A stretch of 64,000 nt of DNA from Podocnemis expansa. Its lineage: Eukaryota; Chordata; Testudines; Podocnemididae. Location of the stretch: NCBI GenBank assembly GCA_007922195.1, contig ML682008.1, positions 2,964,552-3,028,551 on the forward strand, read 5' to 3'. The position numbers and the translations under genes were made by a program. Every line of letters begins with the position of its first letter. Positions within the stretch are counted from its first letter, which is position 1. The notes below the pieces were generated by a model that was not told the DNA's origin, searched no databases, and was given only the letters and a program-made list of their open reading frames with translations. This document shows, in pieces, positions 23,659 to 34,049 of this stretch.

Positions 23659-24735
23659 GTATGTCCACATGTCTCTTTGGCTATGTCCACACGTAGGGTA
23701 TCGTTTCGAAATAAGTTATTTCAAAACAAGTCATTTCAAAATAAAGCCCTTATTTCAAAATGACAATTCCAAATAAGGAAAAAAAAACAATTGAAATAAG
23801 GGAAAAGCGGGAATCAAAATAGCATGTTCAAACAGTGGACTTGCTATTTCACTTCAGGACAGGGGCACCCTGGGAGGTGTGGAAACATGGCCCCTTGAGG
23901 GCCATGTTCCCACCAACCAGAGTGGAGGGGGGGAGAGGCCTTGTCAGGAGCCTGGGGGTGCCCCAAGCTGTTTCCCTCTGGGCAAGCGGCTTGGGGAGCC
24001 GCAGCACCCCCAGGCTCCACTGCCCAGGTGGGGGGGGTGCAGCCCCCATGGGGTGAGCTGCTGCCCAGCGGCTCACACTGCACCCTGGTCCTGGGGGCTG
24101 CAGCCCCTGCGGGGTGAGCCCTAGCCTGGCGGCTCACCCCATGCCATGGGCCTGGGGGCTGCAGCCCCCCCTTAGCTGGTGGCGGGGTGAGCCCCTGGGC
24201 AGCGGCTCACCCTGCGGGGGATGCAGCCCCCAGGACCAGGGTGCGGGGTGAGCTGTTGGGCAGCAGCTCATCCCGCGGGGGCTGCAGCCCCCTTTAGCTG
24301 GCGGCGGGGTGAGCTGGCACCCCGCGGCACGGCTTGGGAGCAGCCCCCAGCAGTGGGGAAAGTCACTCACCCAGCACCCTGCCGCCGGCCTCCCCGCCCG
24401 GGTTGGTGGCAGCCCCCCTTGCCTGTGGTGGGTCTCCCCTCAGCACCCTGGCCAGGGTGTTGAGGGGGTGGCCTTTGCTCCCAGAGTGCTAAGCACCCTG
24501 GGAATGAGGTCAAATGTTCTGAACAAACTGTTCTGAAACAACATGTCCCAATATCGTTATTTTGAAACAACTCGTTTCGAGATGGAAGGGGTTTAAGCCA
24601 TTTCAAAATGACTGCTCTTGTTTCGAAATGACGGAGCCCATCGTTTTGAAACAAGAAAACGTCACGTGGACATTCAGGTTTTTATTTCGAAACAACCAGT
24701 GTTGTTTCGAAATAAAAGCCTCGTGTTGACATACC
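23659..24735. mobile_element. Harbinger-derived non-autonomous element with GC-rich core
   Basis: Ends: 'GGTATGTCCACATG' at 23659 and the complement of 'GGTATGTCAACACG' at 24735; an inner 'GGCTATGTCCACAC' begins at 23679. The left 230 bp ('GACTTGCTATTTCACTTCAG', 'AACATGGCCCC') matches, in reverse complement, the transposase-side end at 41.25-41.41 kb. The right 230 bp ('TTTATTTCGAAACAA', 'GTTGTTTCGAAATAAAAGCC') matches the Myb-side end at 33.79-34.05 kb. Between them, 23.86-24.5 kb is very GC-rich tandem sequence instead of genes. It looks like a derivative of a complete two-gene element. Confidence 0.75.
24010..24330 (+). repeat. GC-rich tandem repeat in the Harbinger derivative
   Basis: Five or so imperfect units of roughly 50-80 bp alternate 'GGGGTGAGC', 'GGCTCACCC' and 'GGGGGCTGCAGCCCC', the last being palindromic. 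Open frames on both strands are a by-product of composition. Confidence 0.65.
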
Positions 24736-24775
24736 CTTTTATTTTGAAATAACACTAGTTATTTCAAAATAAAAG
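24736..24775. repeat. Perfect 18-bp-arm palindrome
   Basis: Arms 24736-24753 and 24758-24775 are exact reverse complements around the loop ACTA, composed of TTTTGAAA-type sequence. It lies between two adjacent Harbinger-type elements and probably belongs to one of them. Confidence 0.8.
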
Positions 24776-24779
24776 AGAT

Positions 24780-25181
24780 TAGGTCCACACAACGTATTCT
24801 TATTTTGAAATGACGGGCTCTGTCGTTTTGAAATGACAGCCATCATTTCAAAATAGCTTAAACCTCCTTTACAGTGAAACTGCTGTTATTTTGAAACGGT
24901 TATTTCAAAATAACACCATTCGGACGTGTTATTTCAAAATAATACTTTTGCCCTTCTCCTTCTCAGGGTGCCTTCCTTTTAGCCTATATTGGGTGGGGGC
25001 ATGGCCCAGGGAAGGGGCCATGTTGCCACACCTCCCATGGTGTCCCTCTCCAAAAACAAAATAGCAAGTCCTGTGTTGGGACATGCTATTTTGCTTTGAG
25101 CTTTTCCCTTACTTCAAATTAACTTATTTTGAAATAAGGACTTTATTTCGAAATAGCAATGTAGGTGTGGATATAGCCAGT
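24780..25181. mobile_element. Harbinger-type MITE
   Basis: The left end 'TTAGGTCCACACAACG' and the right end 'GGTGTGGATATAGCC' form loose TIRs. The right half (24950-25110) carries 'TTTTGCCCTTCTCCTTCTCA', 'GGGCATGGCCCAGG' and 'GCCATGTTGCCACACCTCCC'. This is shared with the MITE at 14.46 kb and with the transposase-side end at 41.25 kb. No coding capacity. Confidence 0.7.
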
Positions 25182-25339
25182 GAGAAGAAGGGGTTTTTTT
25201 TGGACAGGAATTCTCTTCCTGTTGGAAAAGGAGACGTACAGACTGTTAAATTCTCTAAGCTGACAGGAAAAAATGATTGACTAGAAAAGGTCTTGCTTTC
25301 ATAGGAGAAGTTGACTGAGGACTAAAACTGTTCTGAAAC

Positions 25340-25566
25340 ATCTCCGGGGGCTTTTCACTCAGTAGGGGCTACAGGTCATTTTTCAAGTTTAAACTGGTGG
25401 ACAGGATAGATTCTCTGCACCTTGAAACTTTAAAACTTTATTTGAGGATATCAGTAGTCCAGTTAGAGGTCCATTACAGGAACGGGTGGGTGAGCTTCAG
25501 TGGTCTACAGTGTACAGGAGGTCAGACAAGGTGATCATGATGGTCCTTTCTGACCTTCTATGACCT
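25340..25566 (+). repeat. CR1-type LINE 3' end
   Basis: It contains 'GATTCTCTGCACCTTGAAAC', 'CAGGAGGTCAGAC', and 'GATGGTCCTTTCTGACCTTC' just before the end. The longer copy at 36.69-37.20 kb shows the same order. 5'-truncated, 3' UTR only. Confidence 0.75.
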
Positions 25567-25639
25567 GTCCATGCCTAGGATAGCTTCCTGAAATGCCAAA
25601 ATTGGAACATGATGCAAAAGAAGACCAGATTCTCCCAGC

Positions 25640-25824
25640 GCTAGTGGGTGACACTGAATTCCTGCTTCCCAACCAGCCATAAACAGTGTACCTGATTTCC
25701 CACACTGGTCATCAGAAAGCCAGAACAAAATATAAACAGCCCCTTAACTGCATTTCAGTCCCTATAGAAGACAAAGCCCCAAATATTGGGACTATCCCTA
25801 TAAAATTGGATTTGGTCAACCTAA
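25640..25824 (+). repeat. Unclassified repeat, copy 1
   Basis: 'CACACTGGTCATCAGAAAGC' and 'AACTGCATTTCAGTCCCTA' match the sequence at about 59110-59230 along the whole stretch with moderate identity. The hAT element that follows is inserted at its right edge. It is possibly an LTR fragment, but I see no LTR termini. Confidence 0.45.
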
Positions 25825-25832
25825 ATGAAAAT

Positions 25833-27265
25833 CATAGGTGCTCTGAGCAGGTAGGCAGTGTCGGCAGTTGCCTAGGGACCCACAGGTGGAGGGGGCCCCT
25901 CACAGGCATCTTGCAGCAGCTTTAAATATCTTGGCAGCTGGCCAGGAGCTGCAGAGCCACAGCAGGCAGCAGCTGGAAGCTAAGGGAGGTAGGGAAGCCA
26001 TGGGGGGAGGCGGCAGCCGAGGGGCCCATGAGAACTTGGGGAGAGGCAGCACTCCCACTCCCCCACCATCATGCTCACATGGCTGGTCCTCTTGGATACA
26101 AAAATATGGATCTGCATCCAATCCACATTTGTTCAGTGTCAAACTGTATTCGATCCTTGATCCACATTCCAGGTTTTATGTTCAGGTGCACCATCCTGCC
26201 CCCACCTTGCAGCAGTGTCTCCTGTTGCCAGTCATCTGATTTGGTGGCCAGCAGTGGGGAAAGAGGTGCGGGTAGCTGTCAATCAGCAGCTCATTGGTGA
26301 AGTGTGGGGACTGGCCATTGAGGCTCCTACGCTATGTCTACAGTAGCAAATTAATCTGGGTTAAGGAGGCTTAATCTGGACTAATTTGACCCGTCTATAC
26401 TAGGCTTTGCTTATCCCGATCTAGTTAGCTCAAATGGCAAGTTCGAGCTAACTGCTTAGTTCGAATTTATTTCGAACGTTAGTTCAAACTAGCACAATGC
26501 CATAACTAAAAAAGTTAGTTCAAACTAAAAAAAAGTGAATTAAAAAGTTAGTTTGAATTAAAAAAAAAAGCGTGGTTAGTTTGAACTAACTTCAAACTCC
26601 TTAGTTTGGACTAAGCAAGTCTGAACTAAGCAGTTAGATGTAGACACAGCTCTAGAGTCCGAGGCAGGACTAGCTCATAAACCGAGCTCTTGTGAGCAAC
26701 TGTCTCTGATTGGCTGGCAGATGCAAGCAGAGCTGAGCTGGGACTGGCTGGAGCGCTTCCTTTGTTCCCTGCCCTGCGGTTTACATTGCTCACTGCTCTG
26801 CGCAGCTGTGCCAGAGGGAGCAGCAGCAGCTAATGCACCCGAGGCAGATAAAAATAAAATCCACATCCAAGCCCCAATCCACAACAGTAGAATTGCAGAT
26901 GCAGGCACCCCCAGATCTGAAGTGGATATCTGCAGATGTGCAGGGCTCTGGCTGTGGCCTGCACGTCTCCTAGCTGGCACCAATACAGGCAGGGCTCCAT
27001 TGCCATGGCAGCAGGAGAAGCTGCCTACAGCAGCTCAGGGTAGCCAAAAGAGCAGCTGTCAGCGCAGGACTGTGCCACCTCGGAGGATCAAGAGCTGAAT
27101 CTACCAACATAGGGAGGAAAGGGGTCTTGGACGGAGGTGGCAACTGATGAGGCCAGGAATGCAAAGCAACCGGTGGGGGGGACAGTGGCAAGCAATGATG
27201 AACGGGCAGGGGAGCCCCATCCTTGGCTTTTGCCAAGGGCCCCAAAAACGCTAAGAGCACCCCTG
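25833..27265. mobile_element. Non-autonomous hAT element with perfect 8-bp TSD
   Basis: ATGAAAAT flanks it exactly at 25825-25832 and 27266-27273. The TIRs are 'CATAGGTGCTCTGAGC' at the left and, as complement of the right, 'CAGGGGTGCTCTTAGC', which match at 13 of 16 positions and start CA as hAT ends do. The interior is moderately GC-rich with no transposase motif. It contains a nested MITE (26330-26651). Around 26845-26955 it has text ('GCAGATGTGCAGGGCTCT') like the right end of the small hAT MITEs at 45.8 kb. Confidence 0.85.
26330..26651. mobile_element. MITE nested in the hAT element
   Basis: The ends 'CGCTATGTCTAC' and, as complement, 'AGCTGTGTCTAC' are flanked by CTA on both sides (26327-26329 and 26652-26654), a 3-bp TSD as in PIF/Harbinger. 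The interior is rich in 'TTAGTTCAAACTAA'-type palindromes, a different sub-family from the TTTCGAAA type. It is younger than the surrounding hAT element. Confidence 0.75.
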
Positions 27266-27273
27266 ATGAAAAT

Positions 27274-28820
27274 GATCTCCTATTATAGCAGGGGAAGCAT
27301 ACGAAGGCTACAGAGATGCTTCATTTTATTGTCCCCCATAGTCCCTGTTACCGAGATAAAATTGTCTCTTCATGGGCCACCCATGTGCACAGGTTGTTGA
27401 CACAAGGTGTCTTGAAGAAAGGATTTGAGGCTATGGAGGAGATTTTAAAAATGTTATTAGGGATTTAGGCGCACACATTTCATTGACTTTCAATAGGACT
27501 TGGGGTCCTCAAATCCTAATGATCCCTCCATAAACAAGAATGTTGAATTGTTTTCCATGAAGCATCCTTCACTAGCCTGGGTTCCTTTAAAGTTAGTTGC
27601 TGCCATTCCAAACTCGGTCTGTTAATCTGAAGAAAAATGATCAACCTAATTGTGTGGTCTTTGGTAATCCCAGCAGTGAGGCCAATAAATACGGAATACG
27701 CAGTTTACAAAAATGTGCTGTGAAGCACTCCCCAAGGCCACTGGTGCCAGCTGAAAAGCCATTTTTCAGTCTTTCACAGATAAAGGAAAGCACTTAAGGA
27801 ACCAAAGCTGTAGTTTGACATTTCTGTGCTAACTAAAGCTTAACTTCAAAGACAAATAGTTTTAAATCTGCCTAACAACAGAAAGACATTCAACACTTAG
27901 AAGTATGCATAGCTGGGTTATTTTAGGGGTGAGCTGATTCCTTTATTTCCTCCTTAGGAAAAAACCATACTGCTATAATCCCAAAACTAATAAAAGAAAA
28001 TATGCAAATATTATCAGTGTTGTCTCAGTGCTTCACTTGTCAGGAATTAGGCACATTCCACAAGTAGCAGGAGCCTGCAAAACTCCTAAAAATGCAGAGA
28101 TTATTTATTATTGCAGATCTGTTTATATTGTGGAGTACTGTACCACTCTTTAATCGTGCTTAGCATAAACAATTTTGTGTTAATCCAGAAGAAATGTCCA
28201 AGAGCTTATAGGCATTGGCTTGAGTTTTACATTCTGTATTTATAGAAATTTTAGACAAGGCTGAATGTTGTTGGTATTTTCTGACATAGTCTTTTGCTTC
28301 AGTATTTTCAATACCCTAGCACATATAGTAACATTGCGTGCCATGGGCCATCTTATTAACAGCATAAGCTTCCTTTTATGGACACATTAGCAAATTTTCT
28401 AATGCGAATCAGCCAGAGGAACAAGACCGGTGCTCCTATCACTTTCTGTTCTGTTTCCTTGCCTCTAGTTATCTTTGGTTAACTTGGGATAAATAGACTG
28501 CAGGCAGATTTACGTGATGCATAGCTGCTCTGTTTTATGTAGTTCAATTGGCAATTCATGCTTACTTGAGGGAGAAAAATGTTTACTAGGAAAAAAAATA
28601 CATTTGTGCTTGAAACTTCTCTCACTTCTTATGGCTTTTTTTTTTTTTTTTTTTATTTACTCTGCTTCTCCTCATCACTGCAGCTATCTCTCTGGATAAC
28701 ATTAACATTACAAGGTCTTTCCAACTCTTCACATACACAGAAACCAGTTGACATACTTGTCAGCTTCTTGAAAAGAAAGTAAGGATGGTATGGACTGTTT
28801 CACAGCATTTTACTGTATAC
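27274..28820. other. Unassigned DNA
   Basis: At 27430-27520, 'TTTCATTGACTTTCAATAGG' belongs to a degenerate ancient repeat type seen several times in the window. There is a poly-T of about 20 at 28636-28655. Nothing else is recognised. Confidence 0.4.
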
Positions 28821-29070
28821 TAGGGTTACCATATTTGAACTTTCAAAAAAAAGGACACTCCGAGGAGGGGAGGCAGTGGCCACTGCACCACCCATGTAGT
28901 GGGAGGGGTGGAGCTAGGAAGGGGAGTTGGGGCAGGGGAAGATGGCTCCTCCTCCCTGGAAGAAGGAGTGGAGCTGGGCTCCATGCCCCCTCTCTCCCAG
29001 CTTCAACCAGGGTGCCACCACCACTCCCTTCCCCCTCCTCTCCATTTGAGTTACAATTTTTGGTCACCTG
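28821..29070. mobile_element. Probable small DNA transposon (TAGGGTTACC type)
   Basis: It begins 'TAGGGTTACCATATTTG', and the complement of its right end is 'CAGGTGACCAAAAATTG', an approximate TIR. The start resembles that of the MITE at 39421. The core is GC-rich. The superfamily is not determined and no clean TSD was found. Confidence 0.45.
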
Positions 29071-29183
29071 CCCCCCCAGACAAAATAAGATAAACACATG
29101 CAAAAGTATGCTTGCTAACATATTGTTAAATCCAAAGGAAACCTTATCACATCTTTAATTACATTATCTGCGCCTGTAATTTC

Positions 29184-29375
29184 CAGAGGGGTAGCTGTGT
29201 TAGTCTGTGTACAGCAAAAACAATGACAGTCCTGTGGCACCTTAAAGATTAATACATTTCTCTGGGCATATGCTTTTGTGGGCTTCAACCCATGTTGTCA
29301 GATGCACAAAAGCTTATGCCCCCAAAAATTTGTTAGTCTTTAGGGTGCCACAGTGCTCTTGTTGATTTTGCTATG
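29184..29375. repeat. Inverted pair of Penelope-like 3' ends
   Basis: The minus copy is at about 29184-29290 ('GGGGTAGCTGTGTTAGTCTG', 'GTCCTGTGGCACCTTAAAG'). The plus copy at about 29300-29375 has 'GTTAGTCTTTAGGGTGCCAC'. They nearly touch. Both arms have the variant 'GCTTATGCCC' or its complement, where most other copies have 'GCTCATGC'. The hAT transposase relic starts immediately to the right. Confidence 0.7.
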
Positions 29376-29399
29376 CTTGTAAGTTTCAAAAAGAAGGAT

Positions 29400-30930
29400 A
29401 CTTACAAATTAATTTGAAAGGTATGCCTATTCCTTTGCAAACACTTTATCAGTTTGTGGCAGAGATTTTTCAAAGTGATACTCTGAGATTGTCCTTTACT
29501 TCCAGTCTCAATTGACACTTTGTCTTTAACACAGCTGTCACAGATAATCTGATTTCACACAAATAAGAGGAACCAAACAGTCACACAATTTGACAGAGTT
29601 GGATATTCTGAGCCAATTTTCAATCAAAAATCATCCAAAGACTGTTTTTTTTAAAATGAATGTGCAGTCCTCTATCAGTCTGAAGTTCAATCAGCTTCTC
29701 TGGAATGTCACTTGAGAGATGGGACAAGGTCAGTGCCTCAGCTACAAAAGATTGAACAATCCAGTCATTCAGGGGTAAATTTCTATTGGGAAATAATTTG
29801 TCCAAAGTGGCTGTGAGAGAAGACAAATTGTTCTTCAATGGCTTTACAACATTCAATAGTTCAGATCCTGTTTCATTGATAGCATCACTTAACAATAGAA
29901 ATAGAATGCATGCATGAACCAGTTTTGATCTTTGTTGTCAAATCCCCTAGAAAAAAAATCCAACATAATTTCTCAGTTCACATATGTATTGCAACACTTT
30001 CCTCCTGGGTACCCTCACTTCCCTATGAAACAACAAAGCATTGTGCTCCCTTCTCAATTCTGCACAAAGCATTGCAAAGAAAAGTTGATAAATGTCACTA
30101 TTTTAATAGTAGAACTCAGAATATCAGAAAGTTCCCAATCCAAGTTTTTAGTTGTATGGTCTTCAGAATGTATCAGACAATGAATCCACAATATGTGTTG
30201 GGCAATTTCAAACATTTTGGCTTTCAAGCCTTCCTTACCTTCATACATGGAAAGGATTCCATACATGCAGATTTCATTGCAGGCTTCCACCTTTCAGCTC
30301 ATGAGAGGTTACCATATAAGCTGTTGAACAGTTCTCATCCAGTTGCATGAATCGTAATTGGTTTGCAGAATAAAACATTTCAAACACTGATGTTTCATGC
30401 GAGTATCAAATGTAAGCAATTCAGTTTTTTTTTTTGATATATCTGTTGCTTCCTCCAGCTGAATTTCAAATAAATTGGATTGCAGTAGAGAGATCAGCTG
30501 TGCAATGACATTTTCTGACATGTCAGAGATTCAGTGGCTCACTGTGTTGTCTAACAGCAGGGACGTTTTAAACCTCTTTGGCACACAGTCATCAAGGATC
30601 ATCCCCCAAATGTTAGTTACTGCTGGGAGAATCAGTTTTTCAAGAGTTCTGCAGTCTTTTTATTTTTGGCAATGTGATATGCAACATGATATCACACTTT
30701 TAAAGCACTTGCAGGGGAAAATACAACATTTTTGGTGTGTTAATTTCTTGTAGTTTTTATTAGAAATAATATATTTTTTCCGCATCAGATTGCCATGTTT
30801 TATTTCTAAATGGTGTCTTAATTTTGTTGGCTCCAGACTATTATTTGCTACAGCTATTGCACACATGACAAATTGAGGTCTAATTTCTCTGTTAACTGCC
30901 ATGGAAGTGAAACCAAAATGCATTTCATCC
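29400..30930 (-). pseudogene. hAT transposase relic (Charlie/ZBED5-like)
   Basis: Reading from 30930 down on the minus strand, the expected order of a Charlie-type hAT transposase is kept. First is a BED zinc finger ('FGFTSMAVNREIRPQFVMCA', then 'LRHHLEIKHGN'). Near 30521 comes 'MSENVIAQLISLLQSNLFEI' with 'LEEATDIS'. At 30290-30054 is the block with 'IHCLIHSEDHTTKNL' and 'STIKIVTFINF'. At 29895-29620 is the C-terminal block ('PLNDWIVQSFV', 'ELQTDRGLHIHF'), and at about 29540-29430 'SSYLCE', the hAT dimerisation region. It spans about 1.5 kb, close to full length without large deletions. It has numerous stops and frameshifts, and the 'YLCE' block lies beyond a stop. The expected TIRs and TSD were not found. 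Confidence 0.85.
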
Positions 30931-31644
30931 TATTTGCTTGGTTTTGCAGATTTTCTTCTCTCTATCTAGTTTAGTCATTTCAGTTTCTGACTTTCATTTT
31001 GGAACACTACCGTCATTCAGCAATAAGTACAGATCCATTTTTCACCACATACGAATCAGCACTGCACAACTTCTTGCTGTAATGGCAGTATATGAGCTAC
31101 TAAACTGGAAGGCAGGAAAGGTACTTACTGCTATAGAAATGATTGTCGTCTTATAATTAAATACATGATAGCATGCTCTAGTGTACTGGATCAGTGGTCT
31201 TGTATCAGTGAAAAAATGTCTATCTGATTGAATCAGCTGCAAAATGTTTACTCATGCTATTTTAATATGTGAACTGTCAATATTATGCTCTCATTATATA
31301 GTAATAAAATTTTAAAAGGTTGAAAATATGCCTGGAGTATGACCCTGCCATGAAGACCCACCTCATAATTCGCAAACCTCTGTGTTAAGACCATGAATCT
31401 TTTACTTGTTAACTGAGATTGAAAACACAAATACAAAAGCTGGTGATAATATGCCCTCCTGACCACTACCAATATTTAACAGAATGTTTTTGGGGAAACT
31501 GTATGGTATCAATTGCCAAATAGTGACTTTTACCATACATTACAGTACACAACCACTCATGAATGAATTAGCACTCATTCAAACCATTTACTTTAATGGG
31601 AGTGCTAAATGCAGAATATATGAGTATATGACAGACGTTATATA
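30931..31644. other. AT-rich DNA right of the hAT relic
   Basis: It may include the 5' untranslated end of the hAT element, but I could not find a TIR. Nothing else is recognised. Confidence 0.4.
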
Positions 31645-31995
31645 CAGTTTCCAAAGTGATAGCTGTGTTAGTCTAGTCCAGCAAAAGAAACCAAGGAGTT
31701 GTGTGGCACTTAAAGACTAACAGATTTATTTTTCACATGAGCTTTCATGGGAGAAAATCCCACTTTGTCAGATGCTTCGAAGATGGGTGAACTTACAGAA
31801 TGGAATGAAAATAAATGCAAGGGGGTGTAAAACATAGGACAGGTCATACAGTAACAGCAATTCAGAGCAGTTAGGTTCAAACGCTGGGAAGCCTGAAGTC
31901 AAATTACCTTTTGTAATGGGAAAAGAACCCATAGTCTCGATTCAATCCTGCTTTCACAGAATTTAATTTGCATATTAATTTGAATTCAGCTGTTC
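31645..31995 (-). repeat. Penelope-like element 3' end, 5'-truncated
   Basis: It starts with the terminal 'AGCTGTGTTAGTCTAGTCC' block and runs through 'ACAGATTTATTTTTCACATG' and 'GAAGATGGGTGAACTTACAG'. It continues to 'TTTGCATATTAATTTGAATTC', parallel to the copy at 8064-8403. It breaks off at about 31995, directly next to the inner, broken side of the Myb-half Harbinger element. No inverted partner is nearby. Confidence 0.8.
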
Positions 31996-34049
31996 CCCCT
32001 CCCATTCTGCCACATCCAGCCCCCACCCAACCAACCCACACCCTGAACCCAACTCAATAAAAGACTGAATTAGAACCGTACATGGGTGAACTTGTATTTA
32101 TGAAAAGAAGGGGGTTGGGGAAGGGGGGGCTTGGGAGGCAGCAAGATACGGGTGGGGGCAGATCTGGGGGGGACTTAACTGGGAGCAGGGATGTGGGGTG
32201 GGGTTTGGGGACAGCAAGGTGGGGTCATGTTATGAGGGAGCCACCCCTGGGCTGTGGCCCGCTGCCCCATGCCCTTCCCTGTGGCCACCCCGGGTCTGGG
32301 GCACCAGTGGCAAGAGAGTGGGGTGCCATGGTGGAGGTTCTTTGTGGTCCTAGGGGATAAGGTAGTTGGTGATGTGCCTCAGGCTGGAGGTGACATCCCA
32401 CATTGCTACAGTCAGTCCTTTCTGGACTGCAGCCTTCCACTCCATCGCTGCCGCCTGCTGCTCCATCGCCTCCATGACACGCTCATCCACATCCGTGGCA
32501 CACTGGAAGTGCCGGATGGCAGCGTCCTGGCTCCACTCACCAGGGCCGGGAGAAGTCTTCTGCTCACTGGCCGAGCTCCAGCAGGCTGGCCAGGATCTCG
32601 TCACAGGTCCGGTGGGGTCGGCTCCTCAGCCCCCTGGTGGTCGGCGGGCTTGCAGGTCTGGGAGGCTGGGTAGGCGGACGAGCTGCAGGGCAGAAGGGAG
32701 AAAAGTTGAGTCTCTCAGTCTGCTGGCCTTTGACGTGTGCAGCCTGTGAGCTGCAAATACCTCTGCCCTGACTGCCAGCAGGATTCTCAATCTGTGTGCT
32801 GTGTACACTGCACTCAGGCGCCATGTGGCCTCGTGGCCCATAGTAGTGAGCTGTACTTGGCAACATGTGGCCCAGGAAGCCTCCTGAGGCCATGTGACAG
32901 TAGTGCTGGCTGCACGCTCTTTGCCCTGCATGCTGCCACGTCTGCCTATTGCCACACCCATGTTGAGGGACCCCCATCCTGCTTGGACCTAGGACCCTGT
33001 GTGCACATGGCTCCCTGCCACCTGCATCCACAGGAGAACCTGTGCATCCTCCCCAGGCCTAAGCCCTACCTGTCCCAGGGCCATGCCCCCCTTGGTACTC
33101 ATGCCTTGCACTCCTGGGCCTGCCTGCCTGGAGCTGGGGGAAACACTCACCCACTGGAAGTCCTGATGTATGCCTCAATGTCCCCTCCAAGATGGCTGCC
33201 TCCTCCATCTCCCCCTCGGGCTCCTCTTCAGAGCTGCTGGCCCTTTCCTCCTGGCCAGGGAACAGCTTTGGGCTGGCTGGTGTCTCCCATGCCCAGGGAA
33301 GCCTCAGGGCCTGAGAAGCCTCCCTCAGGGGACATGGCCAAGGTGCGGGGCTCGCCGTTGTCCACCAGCCGGGAACGGAGGCCGCTGGGCTTCTGGCCCA
33401 GAAAAGCATGCAGCTCCTCAAAGAAAGGGGCAGCTGGTGGCAGCAGCTGGTCCCTGGAGCTGCCTGGGCTCCCTGGTCTGGGCGTAGTCCTGTTGGAGGC
33501 TCTTGACTTTAGGGCACACTTGCTTGGTGCTGTGCTCATAGCCCTCGGTGGACAGGGCCTCAGCGATGTCCTGGTACATGTCACGGTTGTAGCGACATGC
33601 CCTGAACCTGGCATTGATATTTTCTCTGCCCCAGATCCTCAGGGAGCACAGGGTTTCCTCCTGGGACCACACAGGTGCCCGACGTCACCCCTGTGCTCCA
33701 GCACCCTGATCCTGGGCCATGCTGCCCGCAGCGTGCAGACACAAGGCACCAGGGTGGCAAGGCACTTCCTGGTTCCTGAGCACCCTGGTAGGAAGAAGGT
33801 CAAGTCATGCTGGATTTGAAATAGCCATTGTTTCGAAACAACGTGTCCGAACAGCGTTGTTTCAAAACAACCGTTTCGAAACAACGCCTATGTTAATTTC
33901 AGGCAAGGTTTGTTCTGAAATGACAGATGTTATTTCAAAATGACAGGGTCCCGTCATTTCAAAATAAAGAAATGTCATTCGGACATCCCAACTTTTATTT
34001 CGAAACAATAGTTGTTGTTTCGAAATAAAAGCCTCTTGTGGACATAGCC
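31996..34049. mobile_element. PIF/Harbinger element, Myb/SANT half with right terminus
   Basis: The right end is at about 34049 ('TTGTGGACATAGCC'), preceded by 250 bp of TTTCGAAA and TTTCAAAA palindromic DNA (33790-34049). Inside, the minus strand carries the Myb/SANT-like gene, transcribed inward from this end. The left side stops near 31996 without a TIR. AATAAA at 32057-32062 (plus strand) could be the end signal of a gene that should lie beyond the break. The transposase is missing from this copy. The complementary half lies at 39.93-41.41 kb. Confidence 0.75.
32350..33690 (-). pseudogene. Harbinger Myb/SANT-like DNA-binding protein relic
   Basis: This is the accessory protein that Harbinger elements encode besides the transposase; it binds element ends and helps the transposase. 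The trihelix/SANT domain is read at 33672-33430: 'SQEETLCSLRIWGRENINAR', 'MYQDIAEALSTEGYEHS', 'VKSLQQDYAQTR', then 'PFFEELHAFLG' in another frame. An acidic linker follows ('SSSEEEPEGEMEEA'). The C-terminal part is 'TCDEILASLLELGQ', then in a shifted frame 'DERVMEAMEQQAAAMEWKAA', a probable coiled coil ending at a stop near 32350. A plausible intron (GTGAGT donor at 33150, pyrimidine tract and CAG acceptor at 32683) separates the two parts. At least three frameshifts make it non-functional. Confidence 0.75.

Noticed and set aside
23844..24463. CpG-rich stretch that could be called a CpG-island promoter
   Set aside because: It is the tandem-repeat core of a Harbinger-derived element flanked by that element's ends. 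There is no host gene beside it.
32737..33819. 360-codon plus-strand open frame, the longest in the window
   Set aside because: It is antisense to the Harbinger Myb/SANT relic. Its composition is that of GC-rich DNA and it shows no domain. The minus strand carries the recognisable protein.
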